Below, piece by piece: positions 1 to 7,384 of a DNA stretch of 22,756 bases (position 1 is the first letter of the stretch; each line of letters opens with the position of its first letter). The stretch lies in NCBI GenBank assembly GCA_944391255.1, contig CALXSW010000019.1, forward strand, positions 1 through 22,756. The letters run 5' to 3'. Source of the DNA: an uncultured Clostridia bacterium. Its GTDB lineage: Bacteria; Bacillota; Clostridia; UBA1381. The position numbers and the translations under genes were made by a program. The notes beneath the pieces are model-generated. The model searched no databases. It saw nothing but the letters and a program-made list of their open reading frames with translations, and was not told where the DNA came from.

Positions 1-541
1 ACGCAGAGCCTGAGCCGCCTCCTGTTGACGAGGTTCCAGATGTTCCGTTTGCCGGAGCCGCCGACGGAGATGGTATTGGTGACGGACTTCGCGATGGCAT
101 AACTGTCGGCATAACTGTTGGCGCTTCAACTGTTGGCACCGGAGTGACCTCTGTAACAACTGCTTTTTCTGTATTCTTATATACATACAAGCCGGCTGAA
201 ACTCCACCTGCAACCGCTACGAGAATACCAAGGATTATAAGCACCTTGTTTCTTCTCTGTCTTTTCTTCTTCTGATTTCTTCTGTTTTCTATCTCATCAA
301 GCTGTTCTTTCTTTTCCTGCTGCATACGCTCCATCTGTTTTCTACGCTTGATCTCATTTTCATCCAATAATTCCTCAACCTCATCGAAGTCTGTTTCTTC
401 ATTTTCTTCAGTCTCGTTCAAATCGTCGATTTCACTTTCGGATACTTCAGCAGCTGCTTCTTCATCTTTATACTGCATACCGCAGAACTTGCACTCTGCA
501 GCATCGTCTTCGATCAATGCTCCGCATTTTTTACATATCAT
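1..541 (-). CDS. Zinc-ribbon single-span membrane protein (C-terminus cut off by window edge)
   Basis: Open frame read directly on the minus strand from ATG at 541 to the window edge, 180 codons visible with no stop. The start is supported by AGGAGG eight bases upstream. Residues 3-20 hold a CxxC-x10-CxxC zinc ribbon (C3, C6, C17, C20). Residues 23-60 are very acidic, residues 61-99 are highly charged (Lys/Arg/Glu/Gln) and probably helical or coiled coil, and residues 100-121 form one hydrophobic membrane span. From 122 on the chain is rich in Pro, Thr and Ser (short PTV/PTVMP repeats), then Gly/Ser, like an extracytoplasmic linker. By the positive-inside rule the zinc ribbon is cytoplasmic and the missing C-terminal part is outside. 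Such zinc-ribbon-TM-linker proteins are common in Clostridia and their function is generally unknown. The gene has its own promoter at 646-674. Function is not assigned. Confidence 0.85.
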   Translation of the reverse strand, partial: MICKKCGALIEDDAAECKFCGMQYKDEEAAAEVSESEIDDLNETEENEETDFDEVEELLDENEIKRRKQMERMQQEKKEQLDEIENRRNQKKKRQRRNKVLIILGILVAVAGGVSAGLYVYKNTEKAVVTEVTPVPTVEAPTVMPTVMPSRSPSPIPSPSAAPANGTSGTSSTGGGSGSA

Positions 542-645
542 AGTTCATTCCTCCTGTTTAATCGCCTTGTCCTAAATCGAACACAGCTTGATTAAGGTTT
601 TTTAACTTATGTATATCATGATCATAAAATATCATTATCTATACA

Positions 646-674
646 ATTATATATTGTATCTGCTAAAAAGTCAA
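646..674 (-). promoter_or_regulatory. Sigma-A-type promoter of the zinc-ribbon gene
   Basis: On the minus strand, -35 TTGACT (669-674) and -10 TATAAT (646-651) are separated by exactly 17 bases. This predicts a start near 639 and a leader of about 100 nt before the ATG at 541. No strong terminator is visible in that leader. Confidence 0.8.
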
Positions 675-684
675 TACCATATGA

Positions 685-716
685 CATTAAATTTTAATGA
701 CAATTATTACATTGTC
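685..716. promoter_or_regulatory. Two adjacent short dyads between the membrane-protein gene and the zinc-ribbon promoter
   Basis: CATTAAA-T-TTTAATG (685-699) and GACAAT-6-ATTGTC (699-716) lie back to back. They are just upstream of the -35 element at 669-674 and just downstream of the stop codon of the gene ending at 728. The stems are short and AT-rich with no clear U-tract, so either weak termination or an operator is possible. Confidence 0.3.
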
Positions 717-727
717 CTAAAAAGCTC

Positions 728-1327
728 TCACACTCTGTTGTCGTCACTGTCCTCATCGTCTTCATTTTTTTCAAGAGTCATTGAGTCGAGCTTTGCGATA
801 ACGTCAAAGTTCTTCATTCCTGCCGCATATCCGAACGTTGATGCCGCGATAGATACGACTGATGCCGCCGCGGCTATTATCCAGATCGCCGATGTGTTGC
901 TGAATAAAAATCCCATATATGGTGATATCCATATTGTCATTATCAGATTTACAAGAACAGAACCCCAGTTATTCAATGACTGTCCGTCAGCTGTTGTAAA
1001 CAATGCTCTGTTTCCCCAGTATATAGCTGCCGCCGCGATTATCGTTACAGCTATGAACGCGCCCCACAGCACGCCCCATTTTATATTTGCCTTAAGCGGC
1101 GTGTACGGCTTTGCGTCAAATGTCGCGAGACGGTGCGCTCCGCTGTATATCATAAACGCGTACAGCGCGACAAAAATTATTGACACTATGTATTTTATAA
1201 CATCTTTGTCAAGATAATACCAACATGCCACCGTCTGGATCACAAATGCCACTATAACAGCCATTACATGGTTCAGCAGCATTCTTCCGAACTGATATCC
1301 TCTCGTTATATCAACAGAATTTCTCAT
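728..1327 (-). CDS. Small multi-span integral membrane protein, unknown function
   Basis: 199 residues from ATG at 1327, chosen because GAGAGGAG sits upstream of it. A longer reading from 1396 would run back into the preceding gene and lacks a comparable site. About five hydrophobic segments are visible: near residues 16-38 (LLNHVMAVIVAFVIQ), 46-70, 84-107, 122-146 and 149-172. After them comes a soluble, strongly acidic tail (EKNEDDEDSDDNRV). No catalytic motif is recognised. It starts 17 bases after the stop of the flavoprotein gene and is very probably the last gene of the AI-2E/flavoprotein transcription unit. It is a hypothetical membrane protein; no family is assigned. Confidence 0.75.
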   Translation of the reverse strand: MRNSVDITRGYQFGRMLLNHVMAVIVAFVIQTVACWYYLDKDVIKYIVSIIFVALYAFMIYSGAHRLATFDAKPYTPLKANIKWGVLWGAFIAVTIIAAAAIYWGNRALFTTADGQSLNNWGSVLVNLIMTIWISPYMGFLFSNTSAIWIIAAAASVVSIAASTFGYAAGMKNFDVIAKLDSMTLEKNEDDEDSDDNRV

Positions 1328-1344
1328 TTTACGATTTTCTCCTC

Positions 1345-2547
1345 TCAACTCATTGCCGCATTTTTTCCGGCTATATATCCTGAGCTCCACGCCCACTGTA
1401 AATTATATCCTCCGCAGTCGCCGTCTATATCAAGCACCTCTCCGCAAGCATAAAGTCCCTTGATCAGCTTTGACTCCATCGTAGCGCTGTCAAATCCCGC
1501 TGTTTCAGCTCCGCCCTTTGTGACCTGAGCGTTATTCCATGACATCGTGCCTGTTATATTAAAGCGCCACCCTTTTATCGCTGAAACTATCTTCTTTGCC
1601 TCAGCCTCTGTGAGCGATGAGCTTTCGCGTGACAGAGGCGCAACGCCTACCGATTTTAACAGAGCCTGACCAACTCTCTTATTTAGCATACCTGTGAAAA
1701 ACTCCTCAAGCGGCACATCATAAAGGTATGCCATTCTCTCATATATGATATTAAGAACATCATCAGACGTATGATCTGGCATCATGTCTATCTCAATCGT
1801 CTTATCACCGTTAAGTCTTGACGTCAGCTCAAATATAGGCGGACCTGAAAGCCCGTAATCGGTAAACAGCAGCTCTCCGCGCGAGCTGTTCCTACCGATC
1901 GTGACATTCGCGTCTATCTTTATACCCTTTAGCTTTTTAACGATATCTGTATCTGTTTTTATCTGCACAAGCGATGGGCGCAGAGCGGTTATTTTATGCC
2001 CAAACGATTTTAACAGCTCGTATCCGCTCCCGTTTGAGCCAAGATCCGGCGCCGCTTTTCCTCCGGCGGCAATTATGACCTTGTCAAATTTATCCTCTGT
2101 GCCGGAATATGTCCTGACAATAAATTTTCCGTTCTTTTTCTCAATGCTCTTTACATCCAGATCGCATCTCACCTCTGTACCCGTTCTTTCCACGCGGCGG
2201 CGCAGCACATCAAGCACTGCTGACGCTGTGTCAGAATACGGATACACCTTTCCGCGCTCTTCCTCTTTCCACAGTATTCCAAGCTCCGAAAACAGTTCCA
2301 GAGTTTCATTGACCCAGAACCTTTTTATCGCTCCGTTTACAAATGACGGATCCTTGCCGTGGTAATTTTTTGATCCGGCGCCCGTATTTGTCATGTTGCA
2401 TCTTCCGTTGCCTGTGGCGAGAATTTTTTTCCCTACACGCTTTGTACGCTCGAAAACAGTCACGTTAGTGTCTTCATTCTTAGCGGCTACAGCTGCCATT
2501 AGTCCCGATGCCCCGCCGCCTATTATTGCTATATCTGTCTTACTCAT
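1345..2547 (-). CDS. BaiN/HI0933-family FAD-dependent oxidoreductase
   Basis: 400 residues, a usual length for the HI0933/YhiN/BaiN flavoprotein family. ATG at 2547 is preferred: it has GAGG nine bases upstream, overlaps the preceding gene by eight bases, and puts the Rossmann beta strand directly at the N-terminus. Visible family marks are the FAD dinucleotide motif GGGASG (residues 10-15), GKKILATGNGRCNMTN (about 39-54), GKAAPDLGSNGSGYELL in the middle, LLFTDYGLSGPPIFE, and the C-terminal FAD signature GLYACGEVLDIDGDCGGYN. BaiN itself was described as a bile-acid 3-dehydro-4 reductase in a Clostridium, but most family members have no proven substrate, so a bile-acid role should not be assumed. 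Cytoplasmic. Likely cotranscribed with its neighbours at both sides. Confidence 0.9.
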   Translation of the reverse strand: MSKTDIAIIGGGASGLMAAVAAKNEDTNVTVFERTKRVGKKILATGNGRCNMTNTGAGSKNYHGKDPSFVNGAIKRFWVNETLELFSELGILWKEEERGKVYPYSDTASAVLDVLRRRVERTGTEVRCDLDVKSIEKKNGKFIVRTYSGTEDKFDKVIIAAGGKAAPDLGSNGSGYELLKSFGHKITALRPSLVQIKTDTDIVKKLKGIKIDANVTIGRNSSRGELLFTDYGLSGPPIFELTSRLNGDKTIEIDMMPDHTSDDVLNIIYERMAYLYDVPLEEFFTGMLNKRVGQALLKSVGVAPLSRESSSLTEAEAKKIVSAIKGWRFNITGTMSWNNAQVTKGGAETAGFDSATMESKLIKGLYACGEVLDIDGDCGGYNLQWAWSSGYIAGKNAAMS

Positions 2548-3709
2548 ATTCGTCTGCCTCATCGTCCTCCGGATACTCGTTTTCACCGCTGTCTTTTCTT
2601 ATAGACTTAGCTTTTGCCATCACGTATTCGCTTGCTATAGCGCGTATCACCGCGACTACAGGCACTGAAAGCAGCATTCCCAAAAATCCGAACAGCGTGC
2701 CGCCGACAGAAACGGAAACGATCACAAGAAGCGGACGTATCTCAAGATGATCGCCCATTACCTTAGGCGCTAAAACGTTTCCGTCAAGTATCTGCAAAAA
2801 CAGCATTGCCGCGCTGCACCATACTGAGTGCAGGACTCCGCCCGATACCGCCATTATAACAGCGCTCACTATCCATGATATTATTGAGCCGAAATATGGG
2901 ATAAGATCCATAAAGCCTATAAAAATGCCAAGTATAAGCGCGTATGGCTCTCTCATTATTCCCAGTACAAATGTGCTTACTATTGCCATGACGACACAGC
3001 ATATAAATCTTGAATAGAGATATTTCGTGAATATCCTGTTCACGCTTGACGCTCCGTCAAAAAATGAATCGCTCCTGTCCTTGCTCCAGAATATATCCGC
3101 AAGACGGTGGATACTGTTTATTATCCTGTCCTTATCGAGCAGAGCGTATATAGACGCGATAAGAGCTATAACTATACTCATTATCTGCGATGTGAATGAC
3201 ATAAGTCCTGACGCGTATTTTCCAAGCGATGCTATATCGATAGACTCATATATCTTAGACAGTATATTTACAGATGATATCTCCCCGCCCAGACTGTCAA
3301 AGCCCGGCATATGCGATACAGCCGCAAGCACCGTATCTATAAAAACAGGCAGATTATTATACATCTGTAAAAGATTCTTATACAGTGCCGGAATAAGAGA
3401 GCCGGCTATTATTACAAGACATAGCAGAAATACCGAGTACACAACTGCCACACTGACTCCATAGCTGTGCTTTAGCACCCACATATTCCTCGCTCTTTTT
3501 TTTATTCTTGCGTCGAGCTTGCTTGCCGGTATATTCAGAAGATACGCTATGACGAATGCGATAATAAACGGCTTGATCGCCGAGAATATTATCCCAAATA
3601 CCGAAAAAATATTCTTCAGGTTATCAAATGTTTTATATACCACTATAAGCGCCACTCCAAGCAAGAAAACCGAAACATATTTTGAATTCTTTTTCAGCCA
3701 ATCTATCAT
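2540..3709 (-). CDS. AI-2E/PerM-family transporter
   Basis: 389 residues with the architecture of the PerM/YdiK/TqsA (AI-2E transporter) family. There are two hydrophobic segments near the N-terminus (about 11-30 and 33-60), a third at about 68-95, and a longer amphipathic soluble stretch. The C-terminal half is strongly hydrophobic and carries the family's best conserved text: PYALILGIFIGFMDLIPYFG followed by a GN-LAPKVMGDHLEIRPLLVI stretch. The C-terminus is charged (ENEYPEDDEADEYE). Members export or equilibrate small molecules, including autoinducer-2 or Na+/H+; the substrate here is unknown. ATG at 3709 has AAGGAAG nine bases upstream, inside a perfect 15-bp tandem duplication. The stop overlaps the flavoprotein start by eight bases, so the two are translationally coupled. 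Confidence 0.88.
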   Translation of the reverse strand: MIDWLKKNSKYVSVFLLGVALIVVYKTFDNLKNIFSVFGIIFSAIKPFIIAFVIAYLLNIPASKLDARIKKRARNMWVLKHSYGVSVAVVYSVFLLCLVIIAGSLIPALYKNLLQMYNNLPVFIDTVLAAVSHMPGFDSLGGEISSVNILSKIYESIDIASLGKYASGLMSFTSQIMSIVIALIASIYALLDKDRIINSIHRLADIFWSKDRSDSFFDGASSVNRIFTKYLYSRFICCVVMAIVSTFVLGIMREPYALILGIFIGFMDLIPYFGSIISWIVSAVIMAVSGGVLHSVWCSAAMLFLQILDGNVLAPKVMGDHLEIRPLLVIVSVSVGGTLFGFLGMLLSVPVVAVIRAIASEYVMAKAKSIRKDSGENEYPEDDEADEYE

Positions 3710-3710
3710 A

Positions 3711-3742
3711 CTATATTGCTTCCTTCTATATTGCTTCCTTCT
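3711..3742. repeat. 15-bp tandem duplication that doubles the Shine-Dalgarno site
   Basis: The plus-strand unit CTATATTGCTTCCTT occurs twice without mismatch (3711-3725 and 3726-3740). Read on the minus strand, each copy carries AAGGAAG. The copy nearer the gene gives the correctly spaced ribosome binding site for the ATG at 3709; the other lies 15 bases further upstream. Confidence 0.9.
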
Positions 3743-3746
3743 CTTA

Positions 3747-3774
3747 CATATACTGCCGCGCGCGGCAATGTTAA
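3747..3774 (-). promoter_or_regulatory. GC-rich 14-bp palindrome within a possible weak promoter
   Basis: TGCCGCGCGCGGCA (3754-3767) is a perfect palindrome in otherwise AT-rich spacer. On the minus strand it lies between a candidate -35 TTAACA (3769-3774) and a poor candidate -10 TATATG (3747-3752), 16 bases apart. The palindrome is certain. The promoter reading is weak, but the three-gene set starting at 3709 needs a promoter here unless it depends on read-through. Confidence 0.35.
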
Positions 3775-3799
3775 AATAATGTATAAATTAAAATTCAGA

Positions 3800-3833
3800 C
3801 GGATCATACCGATATATCGACTGATGAGATCCG
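3800..3833. repeat. Nested dyad in the intergenic spacer
   Basis: CGGATC (3800-3805) and GATCCG (3828-3833) form outer arms, and a perfect palindrome CGATATATCG (3810-3819) sits between them. It is the last of three structured elements in the 296-base spacer 3710-4005. No gene is seen in this spacer. Confidence 0.4.
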
Positions 3834-3880
3834 CCCTGTGATTATATATATCGCATATACTATTGCGCAGAAAACGCACA

Positions 3881-3915
3881 AGCAGAGCTGTTTCATTATA
3901 CGAAACGGCTCTGCT
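3881..3915 (-). terminator. Hairpin downstream of the SLH-protein gene, probable terminator
   Basis: The arms AGCAGAGCTGTTTC (3881-3894) and GAAACGGCTCTGCT (3902-3915) give a 14-bp stem with one imperfect pair and a 7-base loop. On the minus strand it follows the SLH gene by about 90 bases. The U-tract after it is poor (TGTGCGTTTTC), so termination efficiency is uncertain. Confidence 0.55.
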
Positions 3916-3942
3916 GCTAAAAGATCCAAGTTGATATTCTTC

Positions 3943-3968
3943 GCGTCCATCATCATTGATATGGACGC
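3943..3968 (-). terminator. Second short hairpin after the SLH-protein gene
   Basis: GCGTCCAT (3943-3950) and ATGGACGC (3961-3968) are perfect 8-bp arms around a 10-base loop. The hairpin lies between the SLH gene's stop and the stronger hairpin at 3881-3915. There is no U-tract, so it may protect the mRNA 3' end rather than terminate transcription. Confidence 0.35.
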
Positions 3969-4005
3969 CGTTTATGCATAGCCTGTATTATCTGCCATGC
4001 CTGTA

Positions 4006-5838
4006 TTATTTAGATTCAGTTACGATAACAAGAGTAGCAACGTACGCGCCGTTTGTCGTTGTTCCATGACATTCGATCACATCTCCGCCCTTAAGGTCGC
4101 TGAGCTTTACTGTCGTACCCTTAGTATCCATAATTTTTGCTGTATTATCCTTACAGAATACTGTTACAGGAATATCGCTTCCGTCTACAAGAACTGAGAT
4201 AAAGCCATATGCTGTGTTTACAGTCTGAACTGTTCCTCTTACTGTTCCCGAAACGTTCACAACAGCTGTTGAACACTTGATAGATTTTACTGTGTTTGAC
4301 TGAACTGTAAGCGTCATGCTGTCGCCAACGCGGAAATCATATACTGATCCCTCACCGTTATTTACTGTTATATCGCAGTCAGTAGGAACAGCATAAGTCT
4401 TGTCGGTTCCGTCAACAGTTATTGTTATTCTCGGCTGTGTAGCAATGCTTATCTCCTTAAGCGTGCCTGTTACAGTAGTTGTTGTAGCCTTAGCTGTTAT
4501 CTTAGTGATTATATCAGATTTTACAACAAGATCTACTTTATCTCCTTCATATACTGAAGAAAGATCTGACTCTGATGAGTTCTTTGTTACCGATACAGTA
4601 TCTGAAACTACAAATGACTTGCCGTCATATTCAGGATTTCCTGATGATATAGTCATAACGACCTGATCGTCTGTTATATCCATCTTCTCAACAGTCGCGC
4701 CTGTTATATTTACAGTCTGCTCTGAATATGATATAGACTGAACAAGTCCGTTTGATATGTTTATTGTTATTATATCATTCTGCTTTATGCTGTTCATTGT
4801 AGCCGGACTTCCGTTATATGTTATCGGTACGTTCTCAATACACTTATAGCTTGATGTAACGGCGCTCTCTGACGTCTTACCTCTTAAAGTATATACACCG
4901 TTTGACTGACTGAAGCTTGAGAAGATTATATTTATCTCCTTGTCTGATGTGTCTGACAAACAGTCAAGCGACATCAGCGCGTCATTTGAAAACGATGCGA
5001 CAGCGCTTACATTTTCAGGGACATCTGACAGCTGTCTGTACTCGCCCATAATATATATCTTTGTAGTTTCCGAAACCTCGTACTCCTCGCCCTCATCTCC
5101 CGCGATGCTGAGAGTTACTGTTTCATTTTCCTCATCAACCGACTTTATTCTCACTGATTCAAAGATATATCCGCACTTATCAACAACTCTTGAAAGCATT
5201 GTAGCTATCTGAGCGCGTGTAACTGTTCCCTTTGGTGCGAAAGAACCGTCATCCATACCTGTCATTATGCCGGCGTCTGTGACATAGCTTATATACGGAG
5301 CATAGCTTGATGAAATACTGCTCGAATCAGTATAGCTGAGATATGCCTGTGAGCTGCCTGTCTTAGCCTCTGATTCTCCGCCCATAGCCTTTGTTATTAC
5401 AACAGCTGCTTCCTCTCTTGTCATAGCTTCATTCTTAGCTGTACCCTTTAGGTATGTAGTGAGATCTGACAATGAAAGCGCGCCCTTATACATCATGTAA
5501 GCCACTTCGTCCTGTCCCCATGACAATGAGCATTTTGCTATTTCAGTATCATTTTTTGCGTGCGCATATTCAAGTATAGGCTTGTTCGCCTCTTCTCTGC
5601 TTCCCATAGCTCTTGCGAACAACGAAATACATTCAAGCTTTGTAACCTCGTTCTGCGGTCTGTACGTTCCATCCTCATAGCCTGAAACATATCCCGCCTC
5701 ATACATCTCTTCTATATACGGCGCGCACCAATCATATTCACTCGCGCCAATATCTGAAAATGAGTAATTGGCAGCCATCACCGGAGCTATAGCCGATAAG
5801 CTCAAAGCGGCAGCCAATACTATTGCTGTTTTTTTCAT
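4006..5838 (-). CDS. SLH-domain cell-surface protein
   Basis: 610 residues. A Sec signal peptide (MKKTAIVLAAALSLSAIAPV, cleavage likely after AMAA near residue 23) is followed by three S-layer homology domains at about 25-75, 90-152 and 170-222. Recognisable SLH text includes SGYEDGTYRPQNEVTKLECI, AMTREEAAVVITKAMGG and GMDDGSFAPKGTVTRAQIAT. SLH domains bind pyruvylated secondary cell-wall polymer, which anchors the protein to the outside of the wall. Residues 225-610 are Thr/Ser/Val-rich, predicted beta, and built of several loosely repeated modules, for example VTGTLKEISI and VSGTVRGTVQ each followed by a beta strand containing VDGxD. No catalytic motif is seen in this part. ATG at 5838 has AGGAGG upstream and its own promoter at 5872-5900. 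A structural or adhesive surface role is inferred. Confidence 0.88.
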   Translation of the reverse strand: MKKTAIVLAAALSLSAIAPVMAANYSFSDIGASEYDWCAPYIEEMYEAGYVSGYEDGTYRPQNEVTKLECISLFARAMGSREEANKPILEYAHAKNDTEIAKCSLSWGQDEVAYMMYKGALSLSDLTTYLKGTAKNEAMTREEAAVVITKAMGGESEAKTGSSQAYLSYTDSSSISSSYAPYISYVTDAGIMTGMDDGSFAPKGTVTRAQIATMLSRVVDKCGYIFESVRIKSVDEENETVTLSIAGDEGEEYEVSETTKIYIMGEYRQLSDVPENVSAVASFSNDALMSLDCLSDTSDKEINIIFSSFSQSNGVYTLRGKTSESAVTSSYKCIENVPITYNGSPATMNSIKQNDIITINISNGLVQSISYSEQTVNITGATVEKMDITDDQVVMTISSGNPEYDGKSFVVSDTVSVTKNSSESDLSSVYEGDKVDLVVKSDIITKITAKATTTTVTGTLKEISIATQPRITITVDGTDKTYAVPTDCDITVNNGEGSVYDFRVGDSMTLTVQSNTVKSIKCSTAVVNVSGTVRGTVQTVNTAYGFISVLVDGSDIPVTVFCKDNTAKIMDTKGTTVKLSDLKGGDVIECHGTTTNGAYVATLVIVTESK

Positions 5839-5871
5839 TCCTATTTCCTCCTGTATGTTTATACTATGCTT

Positions 5872-5900
5872 ATTGTATCATAAATAAACATATTAAGCAA
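5872..5900 (-). promoter_or_regulatory. Sigma-A-type promoter of the SLH-protein gene
   Basis: On the minus strand, -35 TTGCTT (5895-5900) and extended -10 TGA-TACAAT (TACAAT at 5872-5877) are 17 bases apart, followed by AGGAGG and the ATG at 5838. The leader is short, about 27 bases. Confidence 0.75.
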
Positions 5901-5926
5901 GTTTTTTCGGCATAAATTAATATATT

Positions 5927-5944
5927 TGTAACATTACTGTTACA
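5927..5944. promoter_or_regulatory. Dyad upstream of the SLH promoter, possible operator
   Basis: TGTAACA-TTAC-TGTTACA gives perfect 7-bp arms. It sits 27 bases upstream of the -35 element of the SLH gene and 25 bases beyond the stop codon at 5969. The half sites resemble GlnR/TnrA half sites (TGTNA/TNACA), but the gap between them is 8 bases and not the usual 7, so the factor is unknown. Confidence 0.4.
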
Positions 5945-5968
5945 TAGGAATGAACTTATGTGACATGC

Positions 5969-6610
5969 TTAATCAGAAAAGCACTTTGGGAATCTGCTTT
6001 TCACATAAGCCAAAATAATTGCGGCTGCATGTTTTTTTCCTGTACGCTCTGTATTTATCATCAGATCGTATTCCTTAGGATCATTCCAAACTTTTCCACC
6101 GCTGTAATATTTATAATATTGAGAACGATATCTGTCTGTTCTGTATATCGTCCTGTTTGCCTCATCAGGCGCAATACCCAATCTCTCACCAACTGTTTCA
6201 ACTCTCGCCTCCTGCGGAGCATGAATAAAAACGCTTATGACATTTCCAAACCCTCTCAACACATCGTTTGCGCATTTTCCTATTATGATACATGATGAAT
6301 TCAACGCAAGCTGCTTTATTATATGGCATTGTATGTTGAAAAGGTTATCATGTGCCACAAATTCATGATCCGACGGCTCAAGAATAAGCTCCTTATCCGG
6401 CTTTGCTCTCAGCCTGGCAAGTATCGCCGGAAAAGCGAGTTTATCATTCTGCTTCTCAAACAGCTTTCTGTTCAATCCGCTGAACTCCGATGCCATATCA
6501 AGTATCTCACTTTCATAGCAGGGAATACCCAATTCCTTTGAAAGCATTCCGCCTATCTCCTTACCACCCGTTCCAAATTCACGCGCTATTGTAATAACAT
6601 AATTATTCAT
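5969..6610 (-). CDS. Cytidylate-kinase-like family protein
   Basis: 213 residues from ATG at 6610, which has AGGAGAG five bases upstream. The frame is open to a GTG at 6646 without a good site. The N-terminus reads YVITIAREFGTGGKEIG, the P-loop-like start of the cytidylate-kinase-like (AAA_26) family. True Cmk proteins have a GPxGxGKGT P-loop instead, so this is a paralogous family and not the essential Cmk. Further family text is CYESEILDMAS, IIIGKCANDVLRG, VFIHAPQEARVE and the C-terminal YDLMINTERTG. The reaction is presumably nucleoside-monophosphate or similar phosphoryl transfer; the substrate is unknown. It begins 48 bases after ureD in the same direction with no visible terminator or promoter between, so it is probably the last gene of the urease transcript. 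Confidence 0.8.
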   Translation of the reverse strand: MNNYVITIAREFGTGGKEIGGMLSKELGIPCYESEILDMASEFSGLNRKLFEKQNDKLAFPAILARLRAKPDKELILEPSDHEFVAHDNLFNIQCHIIKQLALNSSCIIIGKCANDVLRGFGNVISVFIHAPQEARVETVGERLGIAPDEANRTIYRTDRYRSQYYKYYSGGKVWNDPKEYDLMINTERTGKKHAAAIILAYVKSRFPKCFSD

Positions 6611-6658
6611 ACCGTCTCTCCTTTTTATTAAATCAACCTGAAACACATTTTAATCTCA

Positions 6659-7384
6659 TCACATTCCTGTTATATCATTAAAGAAACGAACTATCTCATC
6701 AGCGCTGTTTCCCAATACTTTAACGCACATGCCGCATGACGCGCGCGTCATAGCCGCCTCAAGACCTTCCGTATCAGGCAGTCTGTCTATATCAGCGCCA
6801 TATATGTATATAAGACCTATATGGGTATATCCTTCAAAAAAACCTGTTCCAGACAGCTCGATCTCTTCCGGTATAAGTCTTGTAAAATCTGAAAACACAG
6901 GCACGCCATCTATATATACTCTATTCTTAGCAGCATATGACTTAAATAAAAAACGCTCGCCCATCGCGGCTCTTCCGCAGGAAAATATATCACAAAACAT
7001 AAGAACGGACGTCTTTTTTATATAAAATTCTGTTTTTGAGCGAAATATGCTCCCTCCAAAAGGTATCACCGGACACGGGCAATAATAAAGCATCGCGTTT
7101 TCCCCTAATCTTATTTTTACATTCTGCTCTACGCCCGCGCTCTCGCACTTAAATATTTTAGTATACGACTGACCGGTTATTTTGAGTCTTGACCCTTCGC
7201 ATATGTCATATATATGCTCATATGTATCGCCTTCAAGCATTCCGGCGCTTGCCATCATCACCATTATCTCAGTATAATTATCATAGACGAATGGTTTTGC
7301 GACCTTGCACGGAGATGTAAAATAGCTGTCTGTCATAACAGTTCTTTTTCCATTATATTCCGTTCTTATATATAGTTCGCTCAT
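6659..7384 (-). CDS. ureD: Urease accessory protein UreD (UreH)
   Basis: 241 residues, somewhat shorter than the 260-280 common for UreD. UreD is the scaffold that binds apo-urease and, with UreF and UreG, passes nickel to the active site. The sequence is poorly conserved in the family. Assignment rests on the N-terminal TDSYFTSPCKVAKPFVYDN pattern, the EGDTYEHIYDICEGSRLKIT segment (UreD proteins show a comparable GD-...-G-L-ITxQ text), the QSYTKIFKC strand, the YYCPCPVIPFGGSIF patch, and the DIFSCGRAAMGERF patch (family consensus near GR-A-GE-F). The position directly after ureG with a 4-bp ATGA overlap also supports it. It is the last accessory gene of this locus. Cytoplasmic. Confidence 0.88.
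   Translation of the reverse strand: MSELYIRTEYNGKRTVMTDSYFTSPCKVAKPFVYDNYTEIMVMMASAGMLEGDTYEHIYDICEGSRLKITGQSYTKIFKCESAGVEQNVKIRLGENAMLYYCPCPVIPFGGSIFRSKTEFYIKKTSVLMFCDIFSCGRAAMGERFLFKSYAAKNRVYIDGVPVFSDFTRLIPEEIELSGTGFFEGYTHIGLIYIYGADIDRLPDTEGLEAAMTRASCGMCVKVLGNSADEIVRFFNDITGM

Noticed and set aside
609..1217. 202-codon plus-strand open frame
   Set aside because: It lies mostly opposite the membrane-protein gene (728-1327), has no ribosome site, and is explained as an antisense shadow. The same holds for plus-strand frames opposite the flavoprotein, SLH, urease and urt genes.
1345..2547. Assigning the flavoprotein to bile-acid 7-dehydroxylation because of the BaiN name
   Set aside because: No other bai genes are nearby and the family is widespread in bacteria that do not meet bile acids, so only the family is stated.
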